NCBI RefSeq assembly: GCF_022479115.1
Contig: NZ_CP092497.1
Span: 4,278,001-4,342,000, forward strand
DNA from: Amycolatopsis sp. EV170708-02-1
Lineage (GTDB): Bacteria; Actinomycetota; Actinomycetes; Mycobacteriales; Pseudonocardiaceae
Reading direction: 5' to 3'
Length of the DNA stretch: 64,000 nucleotides
Shown: piece after piece, positions 38,301-50,300 of the stretch
Numbering within the stretch: the first letter of the stretch is position 1
How the letters are laid out: the number at the start of each line of letters is the position of its first letter
Program-made: the position numbers and the translations under genes
Notes under the pieces: generated by a model
What the model was told of the DNA's origin: nothing
What the model saw: only the letters and a program-made list of their open reading frames with translations
Database searches by the model: none

Positions 38301-41300
38301 CCGGAGATGTTCGCCGATCGCGTGCGGTCGCATCCCGGATTCGACCCCGACCGGCGCGTGGTGCTGCCAGTCGATGTCGCCGCTTTGGGCTGGCTTCCGC
38401 CGGTGTTCAACCAGCTGGCGGAGGCGCTCGGCAACGCGACCGTGTGGCCGATCGGCCAGGAGCGTGCCCAGCCTGTGAACATGCCTCTCAGTGCTGTGGA
38501 CAGGCCGTTGGCGAACCCCGGCCGGCCGGTGGACCTGATGGAGACCATCCCCGAAGAAGACGAATCGGCCGACCTGGCGCCGGCCTCGTCGTCGCGCGGC
38601 GATCAAGGCGAGGTTGCCGAGGATGTCTCCGGCACTGCTGTCGGGCACGATCAGCAACCGGATGATCCCGCCATCGTCCTCGACCCGGGCCCGGGCGAGC
38701 GGGGGACCTGGCTGGACCCCGAACGCGGTGTGCGTGCGGTGCACGAGACGAACCCGGGGGCCAAGCCGAAAGCGATGGCCTGGGTCCGGCCCCGAGAGTT
38801 CACCCCGGACGAGATCCGCGGGATCCACGACGCGCTGGAACACTACGCCCCGATCGTGGGCGAAGAACGGGCGAGTTCCAGCCGAGCGCACGCCGAGCAG
38901 GAGGTGCGGTACTTCGGCGCGGTGTCCTTCGGCGTCGAAGACGGAGAGATCGCCCCGGATGCACGCGCGGAGTACCTGGCTTCTCACCAGGTGATCAACC
39001 TCTACTCGACGGGCACGATCACGAAGGAGTTCGGCGGTGGCCACCGGGGCATCGAAGGCACGGTCACTCACGAACTGGCCCACGGCCTGCTCTCCTACGC
39101 GCTCGAAGACTATGGTCGGCACGTCGACAGCTGGAATGACGACGGCACACCGAAGCGCACCGCGGACGCTGAGCCGCCGATCGACCCGAAGGTCGGTGAC
39201 GACGCTGGGGACTTCAAAGCCGCGCTGAAAACACACCTGTTGAAAGCGCACCTGTCGGACGCCGGCAGGCTGGCGACACGGGCGCCTCGGCGGGCTGAGT
39301 TCGTCTCACGGCTGGAGCAGGAACACTCGGACGTCTTCATCCGCCGTGACAGGGAGTTGTCGGGCCAGGCCGCCGACCGGATCTTCACCGAGCTCAAGGA
39401 CCGTCAGAGCGAGTTCAACGAACACACCGGCTACTGGCACGCCGACGGCTTCCCGGCGTTCGCGGGCGAACGGCCGATCAGTAGGTACGGCGCGACCAAC
39501 CTGCAGGAGGACATGGCCGAGACCGCCAAGTACTACTTCCTCGACCCGGACACGTTGCGGCGGAAAGCACCGCGGCGGGCCGCGTTCTTCGACAAGCTGG
39601 TCGCGGGCTGGGCGGCGGCGCAACCGGTCGAGTCGTCGAACAACGAGGACATCGACAAGGTCGACATGTCGCCGAACTCGTCGCACCCGGACGAGACCAG
39701 TGTCGACGGCGCAAGCACAGTCGACACAGTGCGCGAGAATTACTCGTCCGCGGCGGATCTGCTGACCGATCTGACCGCTTCGGCTCGCGAGGTGGAGGCA
39801 GTGTCAGGCGCGCCGGTGTTGTTCGAGTCTCGCGATGTGCCGTTGCCGCGGAAGGTGCTCAGCGGTGACGAGGAGTATTCGTGGGACAAGGCGTCGACTC
39901 TGGCATTCGCCAAATTTGTGGCACAGGAGTTGGCGGACGGATTGTTCGATGCCGATCGTCCCGGCGAATTGAAGACGATCGAGCTGAACAAGGCCGTGGT
40001 GAATCATCCGGATCCGGCATATATCTGGGACGCGGTGATCGAGTTCCTCGCGTGGGATCCACGGCTCGCGCCGATGGTCAAGTACCTGACATATGGGCGG
40101 GTCGTAGACGGCGAGCATGTCGTCGCCCTGTTGCCCGACCACGCACTTGAGCTCCTGGACGGTGACAACGAACCGCACGTTCATGAGGGCGACGACAGAG
40201 TCATGGTGACTCTTTCCGCTCCGCTCGACTCCCCGCGTCTGAGGGGCGGCGGTGTGAAAAGCGGCGACTTCGACCCCGAGTGGGCGAAGGAGATGATCGC
40301 GAGGTTCCTGGAAAATGCCGGTAATGGGGACCCGAGTGCGACTGGCAAGGGCAAAGACAAGGAAAAGGAACTGGTCGCCGGGAGCGACAACAACGGCACC
40401 GGCAAGAGCGATGGCGGCGCCCCCGCGGGCAGGGGTATTGCGACGCAGATCCCCACCTACGCTCGGGACAACGAGGGCACGGGGCCGACGAGGCAGATGT
40501 CGCGGGCGGTGAACGTGGACATTCGTCCTGGCGTGATCGAGGCGGTGCCGCGCCTGGCTGGAGACCCGCTTCTCGACGTCATTCAGGCGCAGCTCGACTG
40601 GAATATTCTCTCGTTCCGTGCGAAGGACGAAAGCGAAGGCAGGGCTTTCACACTCATCGCCGACGGTAAGTCGATGGAACTGGTCGTGCAGGCCAACTTC
40701 CGCTGGGATGACGATTCGGTCATCGTGGACAACACGGCAACGGATCTCGAGATGCTGGACGACGCCAGCAAGGTCGACGCCGGTTATGAGAGCGCGATGC
40801 AGCGCTTCCGCAACGGCAGCATCCCGCTCGCGGCCGCTCTCACGGCGTACCCGCCGATGGTCGTCGCGGGGAGTCTGCAGGTCCCGGTGGCGACGAACGT
40901 CAAGAGCACGACCGCGATCACCAACTCGGCGGGGAGGGCGGCCGGGGTCGAGGTCAAGGCGATGCGACAGATGAACGTACCGGTCGAGGTGAGGTGGTCT
41001 CTCGTCGACGCCAAGGACCGGCCGGTGGGCCGGATCGACGATCCGGAGAAGCCGAGTGGACACCTTGTCGACAGGTCGGTGACGGGAAACGTCAATCTCA
41101 GCGTGCCGGTGACGTTCAAGCAGTTCAGCGCACCACCCGACGACCAGCTGCCCGACCTCGCCCGGAAGCCGGCCAAGACACTCTGGCCGGAAGAAATGAT
41201 CTTGCGTCCGGAGGGCTCGAGTTTCTACGAGCAGATGACGGAGGGACTTCCGTCTCACCTCACGGAGGTCGGGGCCGAAGGCCGGATCCTGTTGAAGAAC

Positions 41301-44300
41301 TTCTTCACTGACCCGAGCATCAAGGCGAAGCTCCTGGAGCGCGCGGCGTTCGGCGCCGAGCCCAACCCGGACCAGGGCTGGGTGCCGACGGGGGACTTGC
41401 TGAAGGGGGCGTCGAGCAAGAGCAGGTCACGCGAAACCACCAGGTTCGAAGTGCGTTTGGTCGCCTACAAGGGACAGAGCATCGAACTCCTTAAGAACGT
41501 GACGGCCACCGACACGACTTTCACCGAGAACTCGTTGTCACGGACCGGCATCGCGAATCGCCCCGCCGGTTTCACCGCGACGGTCGGCGGCGGAGCCAAC
41601 GTCGGGGTGTCGTTCGCCTCGGCGGGCCCGGCGGCCGGACTCTCCCGTAAGAAGGAAAAGCAGCAGCAACACAACACGGGTACGACCGCGGAGCAGTCTG
41701 TCGAGATCGTCGGTGACATCGACCGTCGATTCACCCGCTATGCCGTGCAGGTGCGCCGGCTCGGGCACAAGGAGCCGATGACTCTGAAGGGGCACGTCGA
41801 TGCCTTCCAGTGGGCCATACCGGACCTCACCTCGGTGTCGCCGGCAAGGGCGGACAGGAAGTACTACGCGCCGTTCGAGTCGCACCACGGCCTGGCCGGC
41901 GCTGTCATCTCCAATGAGGAAGAACTTCTCAAGGTGTACCGCGTCGTCGTCGATCTGCTTCGCGACGTTCCCGGACGCCGGTGGTATCACCTCAGGTCGA
42001 AGATGTTCATCCGCGGGCTCAACGACGACGCTTTCCTCAAAGGCCTGCGAAACGCCCTGAAAGGCCTCGGTCTCAGAAGAAGTTCGGCCGAGGCGTTGCT
42101 ACGCGACGCGAAAGCCCGCGAGGCCCTGTCGAAGCTGAGCGACCTGATGTTCAGCCCTGACGGCGCCAAGGTCACCTTCGAGGGCACTGGACTGTTCAGG
42201 AATCACTACACCGTGGTCACTCTCCGGGCCTCGATGAGCAACGTCAAGGACCTCGGTCCGGTGACCGTCTCCAAGACCACCGCCGTCGGCAAGATCACGC
42301 AGACCGAAGGTGTGAAGTTCGTCGACAGCCAGTCGGCCAGTGCGAGTCTTGGCATCCAGGTACGAGCGCAAGGGCCACTCGGCCCGGCGACCGGAACCTT
42401 GATCGGTGACGTCGGCTACAAACGGTCGCGGTCCAGGGCGAACAAGATGGGCTCCGAGCACGAGTCGACGACGGAGCGGCGGCACGGTGACACGCTGAAG
42501 GTGGATGGCTCCCTCGGGTCGCGAGCGTGGTGGGAATTCAGCGGCGACGTGACGATCACTCCGGAGATCCGGTCCTATCACGAGACGACCACCGCCGGGA
42601 TGCGGCTCAGCATCGGGTCGTGGGGTAAGTCGGTCCCGAAGCTGGTGCCCCGCGCCGATGGCGACCAGCCCGCACCACAGACCCTACCGCTGCGGCTGGC
42701 CGTCCCGAAGGTCCTGATCACCAAGGACAAGCCGCAACCGCATGCGGTCGCGCCGGAGAATTTCAAGACCATCGAGTCCCCGAGGCCGATCGATGAGCTT
42801 CGCGGGGGCTTGTCGCGGATGTACGACTCTCTCGACATTCTCGCGATCGGCGGCACGGAGCACCTTCGAGCCTCGTATCGCCGGATGGCTCATAAGTCGT
42901 CACAAGATCCGATCTTCGAGTGGAATGACGAAGCTGACCGCGAGGCGTTCGTCGACGCGCATATCTCGGAGCTGATCGACCACTACTTGTCACCGGACAA
43001 CCTCCGCACGAACGGACGGGTCTTCAGCGGTCCGATCAGCTTCTCCGGCCTGCACAAGCCACGCCGGTGGGCTGATCTGGACCTTGCGGGCCACGTCCTT
43101 TTGACCCCGGAACGTCCGCGGCCGTTGTCGTCGACGGAATACCAGAAGATCGAGCGGGAGACCGGTAACACGACCTTGGTGGGGAAGTCGACAGGGTCTG
43201 GCAACTCATTCGCCACGTCCGTATTCGGCGTCGCGGGCGTCCGGGGCGAGGTTTCGTCGACGAATTCCCAGTCGACGGCAAGGTCGCTCGGAGTGTTCAT
43301 CGCCACCTTGGCGCCGTGGAACTTCGGCTGGGGTAAGCACAAGAGCTCTCGGCTCGAGACCGTTCAGCGGATCACGTTCCAAGACGCCAAGCCGGTCCGG
43401 CAAACGCTGGTGCGAGTGGACGTCCGAGCGGAAGTGATGGCCGAGACGAGATACACGAGAAACTTCGACCCGCTCAGGTTGCTGGGACGGAAGTACAACA
43501 CCGCGGGTGAGAGCTTCACCTTGCCCGACGCGGTCCTGATGTGGGTGACCGACGAACAGCTTGCCGAACTGCGGGACGGCCCGCGCGCGGCGCCGGCACA
43601 GCAGAGGCCGGACAAGATGCTGCCGCCGCCTCAGTCCCTGATACGAGGTAAGGGCGTTTCGATCGGCCTCGGTGGTATCACCACCACCATCGACCTCGCC
43701 GGCCGGATCACGAACCTACGCCGTCTCATGCTCGACAAACTGACGGCGGATTTGAACGAGAAGGAGGCTAAGAAGGCTCTCGATCTCCTGCTGCCGAAAA
43801 CGGCTCTGGACATCGAGCACAACAACTACGGGGAGATGAAGCGTTTTCTCGAGAACGTGCACCGCTCGGAGAACACGGTCAACGGTGGGCAGATAACGCC
43901 GCTACGGCTCGAGGGCCGGTTCTCCGGCCGTACCTACTACCTCACCATCGGTGCGAAGTTCGTCGGCGAGCCGGTGTTTTCCGGAATCGAGCACGTCAGC
44001 AGCATGGCTGTCAGCCGAGAAGTTTCGCTGACGAACTCGGAAGACGACTTCACTCATCGGACCCTCGCCGCACTCGGAACGTCGGTCCGCCCGGCCGGAC
44101 GTTTCACGGAGAAGGCAGACCACGCCGATGGCCAGCAGGCGCGACGGCACGGCGCGACCGACGGTGTTTACGCCGGAGGTGTCGCCGGCGATGCCACTAT
44201 CGGAGTCAAGAACCGCAAACAGGGCTACAGTACCGAGAAATTCTATAAGCAGTCACTCGAAACATCCGGCCCTGTCGCGACCTATACCGGCACGCTGGCC

Positions 44301-47300
44301 TTCGACATCAAGATCGAGCGGGGCTTGGGGCTCGACCAGGATGGCAACGTGGTGGCCAGGGACCTCGTTGCTCACGACGACGAGGCCCGCGAGACGGTCA
44401 CCATCCAGAAGCTGGCCGACGAGACGTTCCCGGAGCCCGGCGGTGGACGTAAGCGCTTCGGTGAAGCAGGCCCGATCCGGATGCGGCACATCAAGGGTGA
44501 CGAGGACGCAGTTGCGTGGCGCAACGCACCCGGGTATCTCGCTCTGCCGGAAATCGGCAGCTTCGCGATCGAGCACTACTTCGGTGACGTAGCAGACCTG
44601 CGCAGGGCACTGGCGAAAGCCATCGCGGTCGCCTCGGGAGGAACGGTACGCCCCGCGACGATCGCGAGCATGGAGACAGGGCTGACGCTGCCGACGGTCG
44701 AGGCCGGTACGCCGTGGATGACTCAGGGCGAGTTCACCTTCCCGCTTCCGGCAGGACTGGGATACGACGTCGAGATCCACGCACGGGTGAAAAGTGAGTC
44801 ACAGCTCGTGTCGGCCAGCGCCGCGGTCACGATCGAGGGCTCGCAGGGCACCGTTGACACACCGATCGCCGAGCTCAAAACAGGCAGCGGTTTCACGGCG
44901 TCCGGCGTCCCGGCGTCCGGCGGCGCCGGTGTCGCGCATCCTCCTGGTGAAGGGCCGAGTTCCACGCAGCCGCCGGGCACCGATACCGCCCAGCCAGGCG
45001 CGCCGGCGAGCGCCGACCCGACCCGGCAGAACTTCGGTTCGATGTACGGCAACAGCCGGTTCCAGGTCGAGGGTGGGGTCAAGGACAGGACAGTCGAATC
45101 CAAGGGCAGCGCACCGGAGAACAAGGCGGAGACCCCGCAGCCGGCCGAGTTCGAAGAGCCCGATCCAGGGGTCACCCAAGCAAACCTGCATACCGTCGAG
45201 TTCCTCTTCGTTCCCAGGAGGAAAGAGCGCCCGCCCTACCTTGGGGAGAAGGGGGGCGCGACCGTCCTCCGGAAGAAGTCGGTCGCCGCGGCGGCTGGGG
45301 TGTTGGCCACCGAACTGACGGTCCACGAGGGACTGGTGATCCGGCGAGAGCAGGATCCGGAGTCACCGTTGCCCGCTGCGCTCATCACCGCGGTCACCCG
45401 GCGCGAGAGGGCCGGCAAAGCATGGTCCGCCGCGGCGGTCAAGGCGGCCGCCACCAAGGCGACCGTCACCGCGAAGCGCGCGGCTGCCAAAGCGGAGGCG
45501 GCGTGGTGGACTGCCAGGAAGGACTACGACGATCAGATCATCGTCGCACGTGAGCAGTTGTTGCCCGACTCGCTACGCAGAGAGCGACAGATACGCGACT
45601 TCAGGCGCCGCGAACAGGATCGCCGCGTGAATGAGGCATTGGAGAGGAGTGCGTTCGGGCCGGCTTCCCAAGGTGCGAACGTGCGAGCCGGTGCTTTCGT
45701 GATCGGGAGGAAGAACGCCGGCGTGGGCTACTGGTCTGTGGGAGCAGCCGATCTCGGGGGTGTGTTCGAAGGTTTGAATGAGGATGAGGCGGCGAGGTTG
45801 TGGACGAGCGCGGTGAGAGTTGTCGAAGACAAGTTCGACGTGTCGCGGGCGGTGAAGGGGCTGGGGAGCCGGGCGGTGGTGGCCGACCATGCGGCAGTGG
45901 TCGGGTTGAGCAAGGCTGACAAGCAGATACGTGAGGTGACGTTGCGGGCGGCCGGCGCGTTGAAGGAGCTGTGGACGCCTCGGGTGAGCGATGTTCCGCC
46001 GGCGGCGGCCCTCGCGGTGGCGGGGTCGGTGGTGAAGGCATGGGCGCTGATGAGGGGAATCGAGGACAAGGGCGGGCTTCGAGGTGGCGCCGATACCGAT
46101 TCTCCCCTGTCGAGAAGACTCGCGGAATTCCGACCCACTGAGGAAGTCCCGACCATGGGAGTCCTCTTCAATCAGCCCGAGTGGGAGGCGGAGATCGCGA
46201 GGGTCGCTGAGCAGCGGGGGGTGTCGGAACTCGAGGTCAAGCAGGATTTGGTCAAGGTGTGGGCGGTGGATCTTCGCGAGAGGATCGACCCCTCCACCAA
46301 GGTGGTCTACACCGCATATGACGTTGCTGAACTGATCGGCATTCTGGCGCCGGGCCAGGATCCCGTGAGTGAGGAGGATGTGCGCGATTGGTGGCGGGAG
46401 GCCGGGCCGTGGCCCGTCCCGCTTATGCCGGATCCGCCGCAGTGGTTGCTGGACTACAAGTGGTCGAAAGAGTACCCGACATTGAAAGACTGGATCCTTG
46501 CTCACGAAGATCCGGGCTCCGGGATCCTTATGCCGCACTCTCCAGGGGAAAAGCTTAATCAGGTCACCGTCGCGGCAATCCGAGCATGGGCGTTGCTTCA
46601 AATTGACGAGAAAGACCCTGCTATGGGTTTCGAAAGGCCGCACAGTACCCGGTCGGTGGCCAGACTGACCGGCCTGATCGGCGATAGTGCTGTGGCGAGG
46701 TGGTTCAAGGAGTTCAGGGAGGCTCAAGCGAAAAAGGAGGCCAAGGAGGTCAAGGAGGCTGAAGCGAACGCGCGCGGCGTTGAAGTTCCCCTGCCGGACG
46801 AGGTGAGGAGGTTCCGCGCATCCGGAAAACTATCCACGCTGGCTGACTTCCTGAACCAGCCGGAGTGGGTTGCCGCGATCGCACAGGCCGCCAAGGACTG
46901 GGGCTTGCCGAAGGAAGAGGTCAAAAAAGACTGGGGCCGACAGTGGTCGCTGCAGTTCTACGGACGGCTCAACATCCCGGTTGGAGACATTTACACCTCA
47001 GCTGAAATTTCTCGCATGCTCGGTAACATCATGCCGCAAGGGAATCGCCCAGATCCCGTTACCGTGCAGAAGTGGCTTAAAGCTTCCGGGCCACGGCCAG
47101 AACCCGACCTCCCCGCTCCGCCAGAGTGGCTGATGAAGTGGGAGCGTTCAGATGCGGTGCCGACGATCGAGGAATTGATTCGCCAACGGCCGAATCTTGA
47201 ACCGGGCATCGCGATTCCCTCCAATACTAAGGTTCACATGACACTGGTGACCAGCGAAGCCGTTCGGGCGAAGGCGTTGCTTCTGTTCAAGGAGCGGGAC

Positions 47301-50300
47301 CCCAAAACCCGGAAAAAGGTGTACACCCAGCAAGACGTGATCGGTCTGGTCGGCAAACTTGCCGGGACCGCACTGGTACGAAAGTGGAAGGAGGAGGCTG
47401 ACGCTGAGGAGAGGGCTGAGGCTGAGGCTAAGGAGAAGGCTGAGGCTGGGGAGGGTAGTCAGGGGAAGTCGCATAGTGGGAAGGGGAGGGGGAAGCGTTC
47501 TTCGGTGGATTTGAGTGGTCCGCGGACGAAGCGTCAGATGGCTAAGGCTAAGGCGGGTGGTGTGGGTTCTTCGGGTTCGGTGGTGGTGTCGTCGAGGCCG
47601 AAGCGGGTGGATGATGATGTGGTGTTGGTGGGGGTGCGGCGGCCTCGGGCGGAGTTGGCTGCGCGGATGGATGATGAGTTTTTGTGGCGGGATGCGGGTG
47701 ATCCTGCGGGGAGGGTGTATTGGCGGTTCGCTGGCCCGGATGGTGGGGTGCATCCGGATGTGCGGAGGCGGGTGGGTGAGATCAAGGCGAGGTGGACTGG
47801 GGGGCGGGGTGTGGTGACGGGGTATGCGGAGGCGGGGGTGCGGTTGCCGGGGTGGATGTTGGTTCCGGAGGAGGACGAGGACAGTGAGTACGAGGGTGCG
47901 GGGAAGGCGAAGGGGAAGGGGAAGAGGAGGAAGAAGTATCAGCCGGTGCTGGAGTCGTGGGTGGAGGAGCGGTTGGTGGCGGAGGTGGTCGCTGAGGTGA
48001 GGCGGACGACGTTGGGGGAGAAGCCGTTGGTGCGGCGGGTGAGGGTGGGGGAGTTGACGAGTGAGCATGTGGATACGGATGAGAAGGTGCTGGTGGGGCA
48101 GGATGGGTTGTTCTTGGAGATCGATCCCGAGGATATATCGCGGGAGGAGTGGCCGTCGTTGAGTAATGGCCGGATTCTGGGTTTGTATTTCGGTGCGGTG
48201 CTCGATAATGACGAGGCGAAAGCGGCGTGGGCGGCGAAATATCCGCTGGGTGGTCAGGGTCCGCAGTATCCTCATTATTCGGTCCAGGTGAGCAAAGACG
48301 GGACGAGGATGGCGGCGGAGGGGCCGGCTAATTCCCTGGCCGCGGCTAATACCAAGCTTGATGGGAGGAAGATCGACGAGGACGAGATCAACGCGATCTT
48401 CCTTCAGTTCGATGTGTGGATGCCGGACAAGGACGGTGGCGGGCGCTGGATGCCTGTCGCGGCGCAGGTGGCGTTGGATGACGCGTTCGATGTCGCCCGT
48501 AACCCTCATCGGAAAGTGCTCGTTCATTATGGCCACACTTATGCGGCGGAGAATTTCCAGGACGTGATCAAAACCGAGCCCGATGACGCTGTCCGGATCG
48601 AATCCGACGACGACACCGAGCCGGCGAGTCGTGTCGGTCTGCGCGGCGGAGGCCTCTCCGGCGACACCCTAGGACCAGGACCAGGGCTGGGGCGGGTGCT
48701 GCCCGAAGAGTGGCTGGAACAGCTCGGGACCGCGGTGCGGGAGATCGAGTGGCCCTCGGACGCCGTGGCGGACTACTGGCGCGAGATTGCCCGCGGCGAG
48801 CTCGGGTTCACCGAACCACGCATCCCGCTGCACGACCCCGCCGCCGCTCGCGCCCGGATCGAACTGCAACGCGCCATGGTCGAGCAGGTCGCCCACGACC
48901 TCTATCACATCGACCACGAACTCGACGAAAACCCCGCCGCCCTCGAACCGGTACAAAACAAAATCGACGACTACCGGGATCTTCTCGACACGCTCGAAGA
49001 GCTATTGCAAGGTATGGCCGAAGCTGATTTCGAGGCTTTGAGGGCGGCGTTCGATCCAGCGGGTGAGCGGGGTGTCTCTTGGTCTGCTTTGGACAGTGTG
49101 TTCGCCGGCGCGATGGCGACTGCTGTTGCTGCTAGATGGTCGGCCGGGTTGGTTGACGTGGGTGGTGTGTTCGATGGGTTGAGTGAGGATCAGGCGGTGA
49201 GGTTGTGGAAGCGGGCGGTGGATGTTGTTCGTGTTCAGTTCGACGTGTCCGAGGAGGTGAAGAGCCTGGAGAACCGGGCGACCATGGCCGATCATCCGGC
49301 TGTCATCCGGTTGAGTCCGGCTGACAAGCAGATCCGCGAGCTGACCCTGCGCGTGGCTGGTGCGCTGAGAGAGATGTGGTCGCCTGGCCCGGACGATATT
49401 CCAGCGAACGCACTCGCGATAGCGGAATCGGTGAACGAAACGTGGGGACACGGCCAAGGAATCGAAGACAAGATTGTGCTGCGCGGAGGCGACCGTGCCG
49501 CTATCGAGCTTCCGGAGGAGCTGAAGAACTACATTCCGACTGAAGACGAACCCACATTGAGTTTCAAGCTTGAACAGCAGTCATGGGTCGAAGAGATCAG
49601 GCGCGTCGCCGCACAGCAGCGTGCCACCGCACAGCATGATGTTTCGGAAAGCGCGATCAAGAAGGAGTGGGTTCGATCGTGGGCGGTGCAGTTCCGTGCA
49701 AAGATCAATCTATCCAAGTCGAATCCCCATGCGGTATATGGAGATCCCTTTACTGCGCAGCAAGTGGCTACCATGATCGGACCGTGGTCGGGTAAGAACC
49801 CTCCTGTGCATTCGACCGTGCTTTTATGGTGGAGATCAGCCGGGCCGCCGCCGGCGCTGGTGTTGCCGGATCTGCCGCCGTGGTTGATGCGTTGGGAGCC
49901 TTCGATTGAGGAGCCGAACCTAAAGGCGACTATTCTTGCCATGGAAGAACCAGGTCCGGGGATCTCGGTGGTCAAGAGCATCAAAGAGAAGAAGCTGAAC
50001 ACGGTCACCATGGCGGCGGTCCGGGCATGGGCGTTGCATTGGGCGAATAAAAGGGATCCTGTTACTCAAGAGCGGAAATATGGTTCGCGTGCATTGGCGC
50101 GAATGTCCGGTGGTTTGGTCGAATATGCCACCTTGGCACGGTGGTACAGGGCTGAGGGGATCGTCGATCCGGACGGCGAAGTCGAGGAGGCTGAGGAGTC
50201 CGTTGCGTTGACGGAGGATGATGTCGCTATCCTTCTGCCGGATGGGTTGAAGAGCTATATGCCAAGTGTAGAGGCGCCGACGCTGGCCGTCCGGTTTACG

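Larger units (their letters stand above)
45730..49139 (+). repeat. Effector module A (cap, two HTH-like units, basic linker, SET-like, helical)
   Basis: First full module. Helical cap: ADLGGVFEGLNEDEAARLW. Unit 1 starts near 46148 (PTMGVLFNQPEWEAEI), unit 2 near 46834 (LADFLNQPEWVAAI). Basic linker 47475-47615, FLWRD/SET-like part 47650-48595, helical WLEQLGTAV part 48690-49139. Modules B and C repeat the same order. Confidence 0.8.

Noticed and set aside
38690..39620. Immunity gene or independent protease gene
   Set aside because: No start codon with ribosome binding site and no stop; the zincin is in frame with the SecA-like and beta-rich regions.
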